The translations under genes were made by a program, and so were the position numbers. Under the pieces are notes generated by a model. The model was not told the DNA's origin. It did no database searches and worked only from the letters and a program-made list of their open reading frames with translations. Shown here in pieces: positions 46,545 through 55,931 of a stretch of DNA of 64,000 bases (its first letter is position 1; each line of letters begins with the position of its first letter). The DNA is from Gemmobacter caeruleus (lineage in GTDB: Bacteria; Pseudomonadota; Alphaproteobacteria; Rhodobacterales; Rhodobacteraceae), in NCBI RefSeq assembly GCF_008271655.1, contig NZ_VKKX01000011.1:248001-312000 (forward strand), read 5' to 3'.

Positions 46545-47123
46545 TCATGTGTCCCGGGTCAGCCCGGGAACCCAGAGAACATCCGCCTTGCCCGCATCGT
46601 TGGCGATGCGGCTGGCGACAAACAGCCAATCCGACAGGCGATTCAGATACTTGATCGCCTCGGGGTTCACATCCTCGGTCGTGGCGAGGTGCACGGTCTC
46701 GCGTTCGGCGCGGCGGGCGACGGTGCGCGACAGATGCAGATGGGCGGCCAGCGCCGACCCGCCGGGCAGGATGAAGCTGCGCAGGGGCGTGAGATGGCTG
46801 TTCATGGCGTCGATTTCAGCCTCCAGCCGGTCCACCTGCGCGGAAATCATGCGCAAGGGCGGGTATTTGGCCTCTGCATCCTGGTCGCGGTCAGGGGTGC
46901 AGAGGTCGGCGCCCAGATCGAAGAGATCATTCTGGATGCGCGCGATCGCGGCGGCCAGATCGCCCTCGGCATGCAGCCGCGCAAGGCCAAGCGTGGCGTT
47001 CACCTCGTCCACCGTTCCATAGGCAGTCACCCGGGCGGAGAATTTGGGCACGCGCGCGCCATTGCCAAGCGCGGTATCGCCCTTGTCACCGGTGCGGGTA
47101 TAGATCTTTGACAGGACAACCAT
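46545..47123 (-). CDS. Cob(I)alamin adenosyltransferase, PduO type
   Basis: A 192-aa enzyme adding the adenosyl group to cobalamin to give coenzyme B12. PduO family marks: KIYTRTGDKGDTALGNG at the N-terminus (ATP binding), YGTVDEVNATLG, FILPGGS and the C-terminal LNRLSDWLFVASRI with RRAERE. Adenosylcobalamin is needed by the mutases of the ethylmalonyl-CoA pathway. Its ATG overlaps the stop of the small membrane protein gene (TGATG). Confidence 0.94.
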   Translation of the reverse strand: MVVLSKIYTRTGDKGDTALGNGARVPKFSARVTAYGTVDEVNATLGLARLHAEGDLAAAIARIQNDLFDLGADLCTPDRDQDAEAKYPPLRMISAQVDRLEAEIDAMNSHLTPLRSFILPGGSALAAHLHLSRTVARRAERETVHLATTEDVNPEAIKYLNRLSDWLFVASRIANDAGKADVLWVPGLTRDT

Positions 47124-47335
47124 CACTGCCCCCCCTTGCTGCGCAGCCAGGCGAAGATGACGATCAGAATCACCGCCACCGCCTGCCCGATGATGCGATA
47201 ACGCATCAGGCGATTGGCGTGGCGGCGGTTGAATTCGCCCCCCTTGCCGAAGGCGCCGATGCCGATGGTCAGGATGATGACGACGACAAGGCAGGCCAGG
47301 GCGGCCAGGAGGAACAGCGGATCTTGCAGGAGCAT
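47123..47335 (-). CDS. Two-helix HIG1-like small membrane protein
   Basis: A 70-aa membrane protein with two hydrophobic helices (FLLAALACLVVVIILTIGIG and IIGQAVAVILIVIFAWL) joined by GKGGEFNRRHANRLMRYR, the signature of the HIG1/twin-transmembrane family. Relatives associate with respiratory oxidases. It is coupled to the cobalamin adenosyltransferase gene, a repeated pairing in alphaproteobacteria as far as I recall, with no known reason. Confidence 0.8.
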   Translation of the reverse strand: MLLQDPLFLLAALACLVVVIILTIGIGAFGKGGEFNRRHANRLMRYRIIGQAVAVILIVIFAWLRSKGGQ

Positions 47336-47404
47336 GGGCACCCTTTCCTGTAGCTGCCCGAGACATAGCGCTTTGGCCACGAAAGGCGAGAGGGAATTGC
47401 CTTT

Positions 47405-48238
47405 TCAGGCCCGCGCGATCAGCCAGTCAAGCGCGGGGGTGGGCAGGATGCGCCGCGCCAGACCCATCAGCTGTGTCGCGCGGGTGATGTGATAGCGGCC
47501 GCGCGGGCGCGGGCTTTCAAGCGCGTGGATCAGCTTGGCGGTGACGGCGGAACAGGGCAGTTCGAACAGGTCTGGCCCCTGTTTGGGTTCATAAAGACGA
47601 TGCAGCAGCGCGCGATATTCTGCGGCGCGGGCCGAATTTTCCCAGTCGATCCAGCGTTCGAAATGCGGGATGGAGTTTTCGCGGATTCGGGTCGGGATCG
47701 GGCCGGGTTCCAGCAGGCAGACATGGATGCCGGTGCCCCGCATCTCGACCCGCAGCACATCGGTCAGGCCCTCGAGCGCGAATTTCGTACTGACATAGGC
47801 CGCGCGCCAGCGCATGCCGACCAGCCCCAGCACCGAGGAGCAATTGACGATCCGGCCGCCGCCCTGCGCCCGCATGACCGGGATCACCCGGCGCGTCAGG
47901 TCGTGGCAGCCGAACAGGTTGACCTCGAAAATCTCGCGCAGGGCGCCGCGCGGCAGGTCTTCGGCGGCGCCGGGGCAGGCAAAGGCGCCGTTGTTATACA
48001 GCGCCTCAAGCCGGCCGCCGCTGCGGTGCAGCGCCTCGTCCAGGGCGGTGGCGATGCTGTCCTCATCGGCGTAATCGAGGCGAAAGCTCTCCAGTCCCTC
48101 GGCGCGCAGGCGGTCGCAATCGGCCTCTTGCCGGCAGGTGGCAAAGACGCGCCAGCCCCGGGCATGCAGGGTGCGGGCGGCATCGAGGCCGATGCCGGAG
48201 GAACATCCGGTGATCAGGACGTGGCGGGGGGCGGTCAT
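47405..48238 (-). CDS. Short-chain dehydrogenase/reductase
   Basis: Classical SDR of 277 aa. Cofactor motif TGCSSGIG (about 10-17), NNGAFACPG, and the catalytic tetrad with Ser in CSSVLGLVG and Tyr-Lys in AAYVSTKFA. The Arg in RGWRVFATCRQ hints at NADP preference. A C-terminal stretch RARRILPTPALDWLI follows the core. Substrate unknown. Confidence 0.92.
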   Translation of the reverse strand: MTAPRHVLITGCSSGIGLDAARTLHARGWRVFATCRQEADCDRLRAEGLESFRLDYADEDSIATALDEALHRSGGRLEALYNNGAFACPGAAEDLPRGALREIFEVNLFGCHDLTRRVIPVMRAQGGGRIVNCSSVLGLVGMRWRAAYVSTKFALEGLTDVLRVEMRGTGIHVCLLEPGPIPTRIRENSIPHFERWIDWENSARAAEYRALLHRLYEPKQGPDLFELPCSAVTAKLIHALESPRPRGRYHITRATQLMGLARRILPTPALDWLIARA

Positions 48239-48288
48239 GGGCTGCTCCGGTTTTCTGTCGGGATAGGCGCAAAACCGCGAGGGTGCAA

Positions 48289-48750
48289 TCAGGGTGCGCT
48301 GTCTGACAGGAAGTCGCCCGAGACAAAGCCGGTCATCCCGTCGCCTTCAAGAATAATGCGCGCCCAACCGTTTTCCTCGGTCCAGAGCAGGCGCGCGGCC
48401 TCCCCCCGGCTCAGCTTGCCGACCACCGGGAATTCGGTCGAGGGCCCCTCGCGGACATTCACCGAGCTGGCGGTGATGTAGCGGATTTCGGCCTCGGTCT
48501 CGGCAGGGGCAGGCGCGTCGCTCAGCGCCTCGACCACCGCGGCGTCGCTGCGCACCAGCGGCAGGACCAGCGGCACGACGGGGCCGGTGGGGGCGGGTGC
48601 CTCGCTGATATAGCTGGCCTGCACGACCATCGGCTCGGCGGCCGGTGCGGCCGCGGGGGTGGCGGCCACGCGCCGCGGCGCATCCTCCCCGCCCCAGAGC
48701 GCGAGAACCACAAAGATGGCGGCACAGAGAAGAAGCAGCATGCGTATCAT
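48289..48750 (-). CDS. Bacterial SH3-domain protein, membrane-anchored
   Basis: A 153-aa protein: N-terminal hydrophobic helix (MIRMLLLLCAAIFVVLALW), an Ala/Pro-rich linker, then a C-terminal SH3b domain (about 88-150) with TASSVNVREGPSTEFPVVGKLSRGE and GWARIILEGDGMTGFVSGDFL. SH3b domains bind cell wall or other proteins; the protein is probably exported or anchored in the inner membrane facing the periplasm. Followed in the opposite direction by parC. Confidence 0.86.
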   Translation of the reverse strand: MIRMLLLLCAAIFVVLALWGGEDAPRRVAATPAAAPAAEPMVVQASYISEAPAPTGPVVPLVLPLVRSDAAVVEALSDAPAPAETEAEIRYITASSVNVREGPSTEFPVVGKLSRGEAARLLWTEENGWARIILEGDGMTGFVSGDFLSDSAP

Positions 48751-48885
48751 GACAGGCCCTGAATCACTCGAAACTGTGATCTTTTATCACGAAAGTTTAA
48801 CCGCCGAGGTGGAAAAAGGTTCCCGAATTCCCCGCTTCGGGAAATCCGGCTGGACCGGCGCAGGACCAGAGATTACACAACATCC

Positions 48886-51192
48886 ATGACCGAAGAACCC
48901 GCCGTCCCCCAGATCGAGCCCGCAACCCATTCGGAGCCGCTGCGCCGTGCCATCGGTGAGCGCTATCTGACCTATGCGCTGTCCACCATCATGCACCGCG
49001 CGCTGCCCGATGCGCGCGACGGGCTGAAGCCGGTGCATCGGCGCATCATGTATGCGATGCGCGAGCTGCGGCTGTCACCGACCGGGGGCTTCCGCAAATC
49101 GGCCAAGATCTCGGGCGATGTGATGGGCAACTATCACCCGCATGGCGATGCCGCGATCTATGACGCCATGGCGCGTCTGGCTCAGGACTTCGCGGTGCGC
49201 TACCCGCTGGTGGACGGGCAGGGGAATTTTGGCAATATCGACGGCGACAACCCCGCCGCCAGCCGCTACACCGAGGCGCGGCTGACCCATATCGCGGAAT
49301 TGCTGATGGAGGGGCTGACCGAGAACGCGGTCGATTTCCGCCCCAATTACGACGGCACGCTGGAAGAACCCGTGGTGATGCCGGCGGCGTTTCCCAACCT
49401 GTTGGCCAATGGCTCCAGCGGGATCGCGGTCGGCATGGCGACGAATATCCCGCCGCACAACCTGCATGAACTGATCGACGCCTGTCAGGCGATGATCCAG
49501 GATCCCGAGGTCACGGACGAGGAACTGGTCAAGCTGGTGCCCGGCCCCGATTTCCCGACCGGCGGCGTGATCGTGGAGCCGCGCGAGAACATTCTGGAGG
49601 CCTATCGCACCGGCCGCGGCGCCTTTCGTCTGCGGTCGCGCTGGTCGGTGGAGGATCTGGGCCGCGGTCAATGGCAGATCGTCGTCACCGAGATCCCCTA
49701 TCAGGTGCAGAAATCCAAGCTGATCGAGCGTCTGGCCGAGGTGATCCAGACCAAGAAGGTGCCGGCGCTGGCCGATGTGCGCGACGAAAGCGCCGAGGAT
49801 GTGCGCATCGTGCTGGAACCGCGCGCCCGCACGATCGACCCCGACATGCTGATGGGGATGCTGTTCAAGAACTCCGATCTGGAGATTCGCTTCAGCCTGA
49901 ACATGAACGTGCTGATCGACGGCAAGGTGCCCAAGGTCTGTTCGCTGAAAGAGGTGCTGCGGGCCTTTCTCGATCATCGCCGCGATGTTCTGGGCCGCCG
50001 CACCCGCCACCGGATCGAAAAGATCGAACACCGGCTGGAGATCCTCGACGGGTTCATCCTGACCTTCCTGAACCTCGACCGGGTGATCGACATCATCCGC
50101 TACGACACCGACCCCAAGGCCGCCCTGATGGCCGAGGTCTGGGGCAAGAAGCACAAGCGCGCCCTGTCGGAGGAGGATTACGTTCCGCCCAAGCCCGGCA
50201 AGGGCGAATTGTCCGAGGTGCAGGCCGAGGCGATCCTGAACATGCGGCTGCGCAGCCTGCGCAAGCTGGAGGAGCTGGAGCTGATCGCGGAGCGCGACGA
50301 GCTGCGCGCGGAGCGTGAGGATCTGCTGGCGCTGATGGGCGATGCGGGGCTGCAATGGGCGCGGATCGGCCGCGATCTGGCCGAGGTGCAGGGCCAGTTC
50401 GGCAAGGCGACCGTCATCGGCAAGCGCCGCACCGATTTTGCGGACATGGCCGATGTGGAGGAAGTGCCGCTGGAAGCCATGATCGAGCGCGAGCCGATCA
50501 CCGTGATCTGTTCCCGCATGGGCTGGATCCGCGCGATGAAAGGGCATCAGCCGCTGGATACCGATGTGAAGTTCAAGGATGGCGATGAGGGGCGCTTCAT
50601 CTTCCATGCCGAAACCACCGACCGGATTCTGGTCGTGGGGGCGAACGGGCGGTTCTACACGCTGCTGGGCGCCAACCTGCCCGGCGGGCGCGGCATGGGT
50701 GAACCGGTGCGCCTGATGATCGACCTGCCCAACGATGCCGAGATCACCGATATGCTGATCTGGCGCGCCGGCGAAAAGCTGCTGGTCGCCTCGACCGCGG
50801 GCGACGGCTTTGTCGTGCCTTCGGAGGAGGTCGTGGCGCAGACCCGCGCGGGCAAACAGGTGCTGACCTTCCGCGAAGGGGTCAGGACCGCGCTGTGCCG
50901 CCGCGTCAGCGGCGATCACGTCGCCGTGGTCGGCGAGAACCGCAAGCTTCTGGTCTTTCCGGTGGCGGAACTGCCGGAAATGGCCAAGGGCAAGGGCGTG
51001 CGCTTGCAGAAATACAAGGATGGCGGCCTGTCGGACGCCACGACCTTTACCCTTGCCAATGGCCTGTCCTGGAAAGACCCGGCCGGGCGCACCCGGCTGG
51101 AAACCGACCTGGCGCAATGGCAAGGGGCCCGGGCCGGGGCGGGGGCCATGGCGCCGCGCGGCTTTCCGCGCGACAACCGCTTTACCGATTGA
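48886..51192 (+). CDS. parC: DNA topoisomerase IV subunit A
   Basis: Breakage-reunion subunit of 768 aa that unlinks daughter chromosomes with ParE. Catalytic Tyr128 is in [13 protein letters not shown]. The quinolone region reads [14 protein letters not shown]; the residue equivalent to E. coli ParC Ser80 is Ala89 and that of Glu84 is Asp93. The C-terminal part has the expected beta-pinwheel repeats rather than the GyrA-box QRRGGKG, which supports ParC rather than GyrA. No ParE gene is in this window. Confidence 0.94.
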   Translation: MTEEPAVPQIEPATHSEPLRRAIGERYLTYALSTIMHRALPDARDGLKPVHRRIMYAMRELRLSPTGGFRKSAKISGDVMGNYHPHGDAAIYDAMARLAQDFAVRYPLVDGQGNFGNIDGDNPAASRYTEARLTHIAELLMEGLTENAVDFRPNYDGTLEEPVVMPAAFPNLLANGSSGIAVGMATNIPPHNLHELIDACQAMIQDPEVTDEELVKLVPGPDFPTGGVIVEPRENILEAYRTGRGAFRLRSRWSVEDLGRGQWQIVVTEIPYQVQKSKLIERLAEVIQTKKVPALADVRDESAEDVRIVLEPRARTIDPDMLMGMLFKNSDLEIRFSLNMNVLIDGKVPKVCSLKEVLRAFLDHRRDVLGRRTRHRIEKIEHRLEILDGFILTFLNLDRVIDIIRYDTDPKAALMAEVWGKKHKRALSEEDYVPPKPGKGELSEVQAEAILNMRLRSLRKLEELELIAERDELRAEREDLLALMGDAGLQWARIGRDLAEVQGQFGKATVIGKRRTDFADMADVEEVPLEAMIEREPITVICSRMGWIRAMKGHQPLDTDVKFKDGDEGRFIFHAETTDRILVVGANGRFYTLLGANLPGGRGMGEPVRLMIDLPNDAEITDMLIWRAGEKLLVASTAGDGFVVPSEEVVAQTRAGKQVLTFREGVRTALCRRVSGDHVAVVGENRKLLVFPVAELPEMAKGKGVRLQKYKDGGLSDATTFTLANGLSWKDPAGRTRLETDLAQWQGARAGAGAMAPRGFPRDNRFTD

Positions 51193-51251
51193 CGCCAGCC
51201 GTGACCGCGGCGTGCGTTCCTGTTCAACTGTATGAAAGATAAGGTAATTAT

Positions 51252-52172
51252 ATGTCTGTCATCAAATTTGCACGCGGCGTGGATGGGGTCGAAATGGTTT
51301 CGACTTCGGCCTTTTCGGAACTTTTCGACTTTGACATCGTCACCTCAAGCAGCACGCGGCTCGCCTTTCGGGACGAGGGCGATGTGGTCACCTTTTTCGG
51401 CTCGGGGTTGAGCTACAGCTTTTCCGGCGGGGTGCTGACCGGCGTCACGGCGGGCACGGTCAGCCGCATCACCATCACCTTCAACGGCGCCACCATGCTG
51501 GACTGGAGCAAGCTGTCCGTTGGCGCCCCCGATCTGGCCAACGCGGTGTTCCAGAGCAACTGGACGCTGCTGAACCGGCTGATGCTGGGCGGGAATGACC
51601 AGATCAGTGCGACCGATGGCACCGACCGGGTGAATGCCTTTGCCGGCGCCGATCTGGTGCGCGGCTATGCCGGGTCGGACACGATCAGCGGCGGCGCGGG
51701 CAATGACACGCTTTTTGGCGGGCTGGGGCAGGATCGGCTGAACGGCGATACCGGCAATGACCGGCTGCTGGGCGAGGCGGGGGCCGACAGCATCAATGGC
51801 GGCGGCGGGGCCGATGTGCTGATTGGCGGCACCGGGATCGACACGCTGGCCGGCGGCGCCGGGGCCGATATCTTTGTCTTTGTCGCGCGCGGCAGCACGA
51901 ATCGCGATGTGATCAAGGATTTCGACGCGCGTGCCGATGCGCTGCATTTCGACAATGACGCCTTCACCGGCTTTGCCTATACCGGCGCGCTGCGCAAGGC
52001 GCAGTTCGTCACCGGCACTGCGGCACAGGATGCCGGCGACCGGTTGATCTATCAGCAATCCACCGGGCGGCTCTGGTATGATGCCGATGGCACCGGGGCG
52101 GCGTCCAAGATGCTGGTCGCCGACCTGCGCGATGGCGCGGCACTGACAGCGGCCGATATCTTCATCATCTGA
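51252..52172 (+). CDS. RTX calcium-binding repeat protein
   Basis: A 306-aa protein with no signal peptide. The first 115 residues have no recognised domain. Residues about 118-215 contain roughly nine RTX nonapeptides of the GGxGxDxL type (GSDTISGGA, GNDTLFGGL, GADVLIGGT), followed by DIFVFVARGSTNRDVIKDFD and a C-terminal part typical of type I secretion substrates. No ABC exporter or membrane fusion gene is adjacent, so the secretion system must be elsewhere. AAGG ribosome site eight bases before the ATG. Confidence 0.85.
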   Translation: MSVIKFARGVDGVEMVSTSAFSELFDFDIVTSSSTRLAFRDEGDVVTFFGSGLSYSFSGGVLTGVTAGTVSRITITFNGATMLDWSKLSVGAPDLANAVFQSNWTLLNRLMLGGNDQISATDGTDRVNAFAGADLVRGYAGSDTISGGAGNDTLFGGLGQDRLNGDTGNDRLLGEAGADSINGGGGADVLIGGTGIDTLAGGAGADIFVFVARGSTNRDVIKDFDARADALHFDNDAFTGFAYTGALRKAQFVTGTAAQDAGDRLIYQQSTGRLWYDADGTGAASKMLVADLRDGAALTAADIFII

Positions 52173-52180
52173 AATGGAAA

Positions 52181-52202
52181 AGGGCGCCCGCGGGCGCCCT
52201 TT
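52181..52202. terminator. Bidirectional terminator between the RTX gene and pheS
   Basis: Near-perfect palindrome AGGGCGCCCG/CGGGCGCCCT (52181-52200), preceded by AAAA and followed by TT, between two convergent genes; works for both strands. Confidence 0.8.
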
Positions 52203-52206
52203 CGCA

Positions 52207-53286
52207 TCAGCGGCTCAGGCCACCTGCCAGATCGGGCAGGTCAAGCGCGGCAAAGCCGTAATGGCGCAGCCAGCGCAGATCGGCCTCGAAGAAGGCGCGC
52301 AGGTCGGGGATGCCGTATTTCAGCATGGCGATGCGGTCGATGCCCATGCCAAAGGCAAAGCCCTGCCATTGATCCGGGTTCACCCCGGCGGCGGCCAACA
52401 CCTTGGGATGCACCATGCCGGAACCGAGGATCTCCATCCACTTGTCGCCCTCGCCGATCTTCAACTGGCCGCCGACATTGGAATAGCGGATATCCACCTC
52501 GGCCGAGGGTTCGGTAAAGGGGAAGTGGCTGGCGCGGAAGCGCAGCTCCACCTTGTCCACCTCAAAGAACGCGCGGCAGAATTCCTCCAGCGTCCATTTC
52601 AGGTTGGCCATGGAAATATCGCGGTCGATCGCCAGCCCCTCGACCTGATGGAACATCGGGGTATGGGTCTGGTCCATGTCCATGCGATAGACGCGGCCCG
52701 GCGCGATGACGCGGATCGGGGCACCCTGTTCGGTCATGGCGCGGATCTGCACCGGGCTGGTATGGGTGCGCAGCACATGCGGCGGGCGGGCGTCGCCCTC
52801 GGCGCGGTGCATGAAGAAGGTGTCATGTTCCTGCCGCGCCGGATGTTCGGGCGGGATGTTCAGCGCGTCGAAATTATACCAGTCGCTTTCGACCTGCGGG
52901 CCTTCGGCCACCGCAAAGCCCATATCGGCAAAGATCGCGGTCAGTTCATCCATCACCTGCGAAACCGGGTGGATGGTGCCCATGCGGCGGGGCCGGCCGG
53001 GCAGCGTGACATCCAGCCATTCGGATTTCAGACGCTCGTCCAGGGCCGCATCGGCCAGCGCCACCTTGCGGGCGCGCAGCGCGGCGTCGATCTCGTCCTT
53101 GACCACGTTCATCGCGGCGCCGGCGGCCTTGCGGGCCTCGGGCTCCATCTTGCCCAGCGTCGCCATCAGCGCGGAAATCTCGCCTTTCTTGCCCAGGGCG
53201 GCGATCCGCACCTCTTCCAGTGCGCTCTCGTCGGCGGCCTTGGCCACGGCCTCGATATACTTGCCACGCAGTTCGGTCAGTTCCAT
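52207..53286 (-). CDS. pheS: Phenylalanyl-tRNA synthetase alpha subunit
   Basis: Class II synthetase subunit of 359 aa. N-terminal coiled coil (1-90), then the catalytic core with motif 2 [24 protein letters not shown], and motif 3 [18 protein letters not shown]. Substrate pocket residues [10 protein letters not shown] are present. Strong GGAGG site seven bases from the ATG. The pheT gene is not downstream on this strand, where only the terminator shared with the RTX gene is seen; an unusual separation. Confidence 0.96.
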   Translation of the reverse strand: MELTELRGKYIEAVAKAADESALEEVRIAALGKKGEISALMATLGKMEPEARKAAGAAMNVVKDEIDAALRARKVALADAALDERLKSEWLDVTLPGRPRRMGTIHPVSQVMDELTAIFADMGFAVAEGPQVESDWYNFDALNIPPEHPARQEHDTFFMHRAEGDARPPHVLRTHTSPVQIRAMTEQGAPIRVIAPGRVYRMDMDQTHTPMFHQVEGLAIDRDISMANLKWTLEEFCRAFFEVDKVELRFRASHFPFTEPSAEVDIRYSNVGGQLKIGEGDKWMEILGSGMVHPKVLAAAGVNPDQWQGFAFGMGIDRIAMLKYGIPDLRAFFEADLRWLRHYGFAALDLPDLAGGLSR

Positions 53287-53358
53287 CTCGCGCCTCCGGT
53301 CGTCTGGTCCCGGTAGCTAGCCGCGCGGGGGCGGATTTGCAAGCGCAGAGGGGGGGCA

Positions 53359-53376
53359 GGGGGCCCGAAGGCCCCC
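53359..53376 (-). terminator. Hairpin after the alanine symporter gene
   Basis: Stem GGGGGCC/GGCCCCC (53359-53365 with 53370-53376) with a CGAA loop, six bases past the symporter stop on the minus strand. Without a strong T-run, so probable rather than certain. Confidence 0.55.
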
Positions 53377-53381
53377 CGCGG

Positions 53382-54794
53382 TCATTTCCAGATTTCCGCC
53401 TCGACACCCTTGGCCAGGCCCGGATGCTGCGCAATGTGGAAGTGCGGCAGCTTGCCGGCCTTGCGCTGTGCGACATAATCGCGGGTCAGCGTGACGACGA
53501 TACCCGAAAGCGCGACGATGGCGATCAGGTTGATCGTGGCCATCAGCCCCATCGAGGCATCGGCAAAGTCAAAGACCGTCGCCACGGCCTGCAAGGCGCC
53601 CCAGATCACCATCAGCAGCACAAGGCTGCGCAACCCGGTGATCGGGCCGCGTTTGCCCAGACCCAGAAAGTCCATCGCGCTTTCGCAATAGGCGTAATTG
53701 CCGATGATCGAGGTGAAGGCGAAGAAGAAGATCGCGATCGCCACGAAGGTCGCGCCGAAGCTGCCGAAGTGATGGGTCAGCGCCGCCTGGGTCAGTGCGG
53801 TGCCGGTGACGCCATTGGTCGGGTCCAGCACGCCCGAAAGCAGGATCATGATCGCGGTCGCCGTGCAGACCAGCAGCGTGTCGATAAAGACGCCAAGCGC
53901 CTGCACGAAGCCCTGGCTGGACGGGTGGTGCGGGTCGGGGCTGGCGGTGGCCGCGATATTGGGCGCCGAGCCCATGCCGGCCTCGTTCGAGAAAAGGCCG
54001 CGCTTGATGCCGTTCAGCGCCGCCGCGGCGATGCCGCCCGCCACGCCCCCCGCCGCAGGACCAAAGCCGAAGGCGCTGGCAAATATCGTGGCTAGAACGC
54101 CCGGCACGGCGGCGATATTGGTCAGCAGCACCCAGATTGCCAGCAGCAGATAGGCGCCGGCCATGAAGGGCACGACATATTCCGCGACGCGGGCGATCTG
54201 GCGGATACCGCCAAAGATCACGATGCCGGTCAGCACAGCAAGGCCGAGGCCGGTCGCCAGCTTCGGCACGCCGAAGGCGCCCTGGAACGCATCGGCGATG
54301 GAATTGGCCTGCACGGCGTTGAAGACCAGCCCGAAGGACAGGATCAGACAGACCGAAAAGATGGCACCCAGCCAGGGCAGGCCCAGGCCGCGCGCGATGT
54401 AGAAGGCCGGGCCGCCGCGATAGATGCCGCCCTCGCCATGGGTCTTGTAAAGCTGGGCCAGCGTGCTTTCGGCATAGGCGGTCGCCATGCCGACCAGCGC
54501 CACCATCCACATCCAGAAAATCGCGCCCGGCCCGCCCAGATACAGCGCGACCGCGACGCCCGCGATATTGCCGGTGCCCACGCGCGAGGCGAGGCTGACC
54601 GTCAGCGCCTGAAATGGCGAGATCCCGGCACGATCCTGCGCGCCAGAGCCGATCACGCAGCGGAACATTTCGGGGAAGTGGCGAAACTGCACAAAGCCAA
54701 GGCGGATGGTGAAATAGGCGCCGACGGCCAGCAGCCCGTATATGAGGACATAGCCCCAGAAGATTGTGTTCAGAAATCCGATCAGTGCTGTCAT
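53382..54794 (-). CDS. Alanine:cation symporter (AGCS family)
   Basis: A 470-aa transporter with about eleven hydrophobic helices that takes up alanine or glycine with sodium or protons. Family signatures: GISPFQALTVSLASRVGTGNIAGVA in the N-terminal third and GIKRGLFSNEAGMGSAPNIAA in the middle. Both are complete. Stands alone, followed by a GC hairpin, with pheS in tandem on the same strand but 95 bases downstream. Confidence 0.95.
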   Translation of the reverse strand: MTALIGFLNTIFWGYVLIYGLLAVGAYFTIRLGFVQFRHFPEMFRCVIGSGAQDRAGISPFQALTVSLASRVGTGNIAGVAVALYLGGPGAIFWMWMVALVGMATAYAESTLAQLYKTHGEGGIYRGGPAFYIARGLGLPWLGAIFSVCLILSFGLVFNAVQANSIADAFQGAFGVPKLATGLGLAVLTGIVIFGGIRQIARVAEYVVPFMAGAYLLLAIWVLLTNIAAVPGVLATIFASAFGFGPAAGGVAGGIAAAALNGIKRGLFSNEAGMGSAPNIAATASPDPHHPSSQGFVQALGVFIDTLLVCTATAIMILLSGVLDPTNGVTGTALTQAALTHHFGSFGATFVAIAIFFFAFTSIIGNYAYCESAMDFLGLGKRGPITGLRSLVLLMVIWGALQAVATVFDFADASMGLMATINLIAIVALSGIVVTLTRDYVAQRKAGKLPHFHIAQHPGLAKGVEAEIWK

Positions 54795-54932
54795 GCCTTG
54801 TCCCTCTGGCTGGCGGATCGGGCAGGGCCAATGCAGCGATCCATGAGGCTCTCAACCCTGCGATGCATCGAAACGACGGTCAGGGCAAAGGGAAAGTGCA
54901 TGTTTGCGATAACATCGGGCCTGGACAAAGCA

Positions 54933-54958
54933 AAAGGCCCCGCCGAAGCGGGGCCTTT
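54933..54958 (-). terminator. Intrinsic terminator after rplT
   Basis: Perfect 11-bp stem AAAGGCCCCGC/GCGGGGCCTTT (54933-54943 with 54948-54958), loop CGAA, 22 bases after the rplT stop on the minus strand, with a T-tail (CCTTTTG) there. Confidence 0.9.
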
Positions 54959-54979
54959 GGGCAGTTCGTGCCTGACGGA

Positions 54980-55345
54980 TCAGGCGGCCAGCGCGGCCTT
55001 GGCCTGCGCGGCGATGGCGTTGAACGCCTCGGGCTCGTGTACGGCCAGGTCGGCCAGAACCTTGCGGTCCACCTCGATGCCGGCTTTCGCCAGACCGTTG
55101 ATGAAACGCGAATAGGTCAGTTCCAGGTCGAACAGACGCACGGCCGCGTTGATCCGCTGGATCCACAGGGCGCGGAAGTTGCGCTTGCGGGTCTTGCGGT
55201 CGCGGGTGGCGTATTGGTTCGCCTTGTCCACCGCCTGCGTGGCGGTGCGGAAATTGGTCGAGCGGGCGGCATAGTAGCCTTTCGCCTGCTTGATCACCTT
55301 GCGGTGACGGGCGTGGGTCACCTTACCGGATTTGACGCGGGACAT
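54980..55345 (-). CDS. rplT: 50S ribosomal protein L20
   Basis: A 121-aa basic ribosomal protein needed early in 50S assembly. N-terminal tail [25 protein letters not shown] and the RRDFRxLWIxRINAA core ([18 protein letters not shown]) are diagnostic. In many bacteria L20 represses its own operon. Second gene after rpmI, 12 bases apart. InfC, often upstream, is not seen here. Confidence 0.98.
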   Translation of the reverse strand: MSRVKSGKVTHARHRKVIKQAKGYYAARSTNFRTATQAVDKANQYATRDRKTRKRNFRALWIQRINAAVRLFDLELTYSRFINGLAKAGIEVDRKVLADLAVHEPEAFNAIAAQAKAALAA

Positions 55346-55357
55346 GTTTCAGGCTCC

Positions 55358-55558
55358 TCAGCGGTCGTAGGGCATGTATTTCTTGACGATCTTCGCGTCG
55401 CTTTCGCACAGGATCATCGCACCCGATGCGTCGCGGACGAATTTCGTCGTGCGCTTGATCATGCCGTGACGCTTGCCCGCCGGGCCGGCCTTCACACGAC
55501 CGGAAGCCGTGAAGCTGAAACGCTTCTTGGCTGCCGATTTGGTCTTCATCTTGGGCAT
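55358..55558 (-). CDS. rpmI: 50S ribosomal protein L35
   Basis: A 66-aa basic protein, the L35 standard length: [33 protein letters not shown]. Start selected at the canonical MPKMKTK with GAGGAG upstream. The upstream 118 bases up to the small membrane gene would hold the leader on which L20 might act. Confidence 0.97.
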   Translation of the reverse strand: MPKMKTKSAAKKRFSFTASGRVKAGPAGKRHGMIKRTTKFVRDASGAMILCESDAKIVKKYMPYDR

Positions 55559-55676
55559 TTCCATCTCCTCGTTGAGGGTGAACGCGCGACTCGGCAATGC
55601 CACACCGGCCGGTCGCGCGGGGATAGAGCGGGCCGTATAGGGCCGCTTTGGGAAAAGTGCAAGCCCGGTTCAGGGC

Positions 55677-55904
55677 CTAGAGGCGGATATTCCCGATCAC
55701 CCGGTAGAAGGCATTGGGAATATCGCGCAATTCATAGCCGCCGGGCTTTTTCTGATAGGCGATGGCCACAAGGCCCACGCCGATCATGGCGACGATGGCG
55801 GCGGCCCGGGGCGCGCGGGAATCGATGATGGCCGACAACACCGAAGGCACGGCCAATCCGCACAGGATGATGCCGAAGACCAGATAGAGATCGGTATTCA
55901 CCAC
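55677..55904 (-). CDS. Small membrane protein of unknown function
   Basis: A 75-aa protein with two hydrophobic helices (DLYLVFGIILCGLAVPSVLSAII and AAAIVAMIGVGLVAIAY) and a polar tail PGGYELRDIPNAFYRVIG. GTG-GTG starts are in tandem. Found 27 bases after pyk on the same strand, so likely co-transcribed with it. I do not recognise a function. Confidence 0.7.
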   Translation of the reverse strand: MVNTDLYLVFGIILCGLAVPSVLSAIIDSRAPRAAAIVAMIGVGLVAIAYQKKPGGYELRDIPNAFYRVIGNIRL

Positions 55905-55931
55905 GCGCCCCCCGCTTGCCCCGGGGTAAGG

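Noticed and set aside
51600-51880. DNA-level tandem repeats in the RTX gene
   Set aside because: They reflect the repeated GGxGxD codons of the protein, not a separate DNA repeat.
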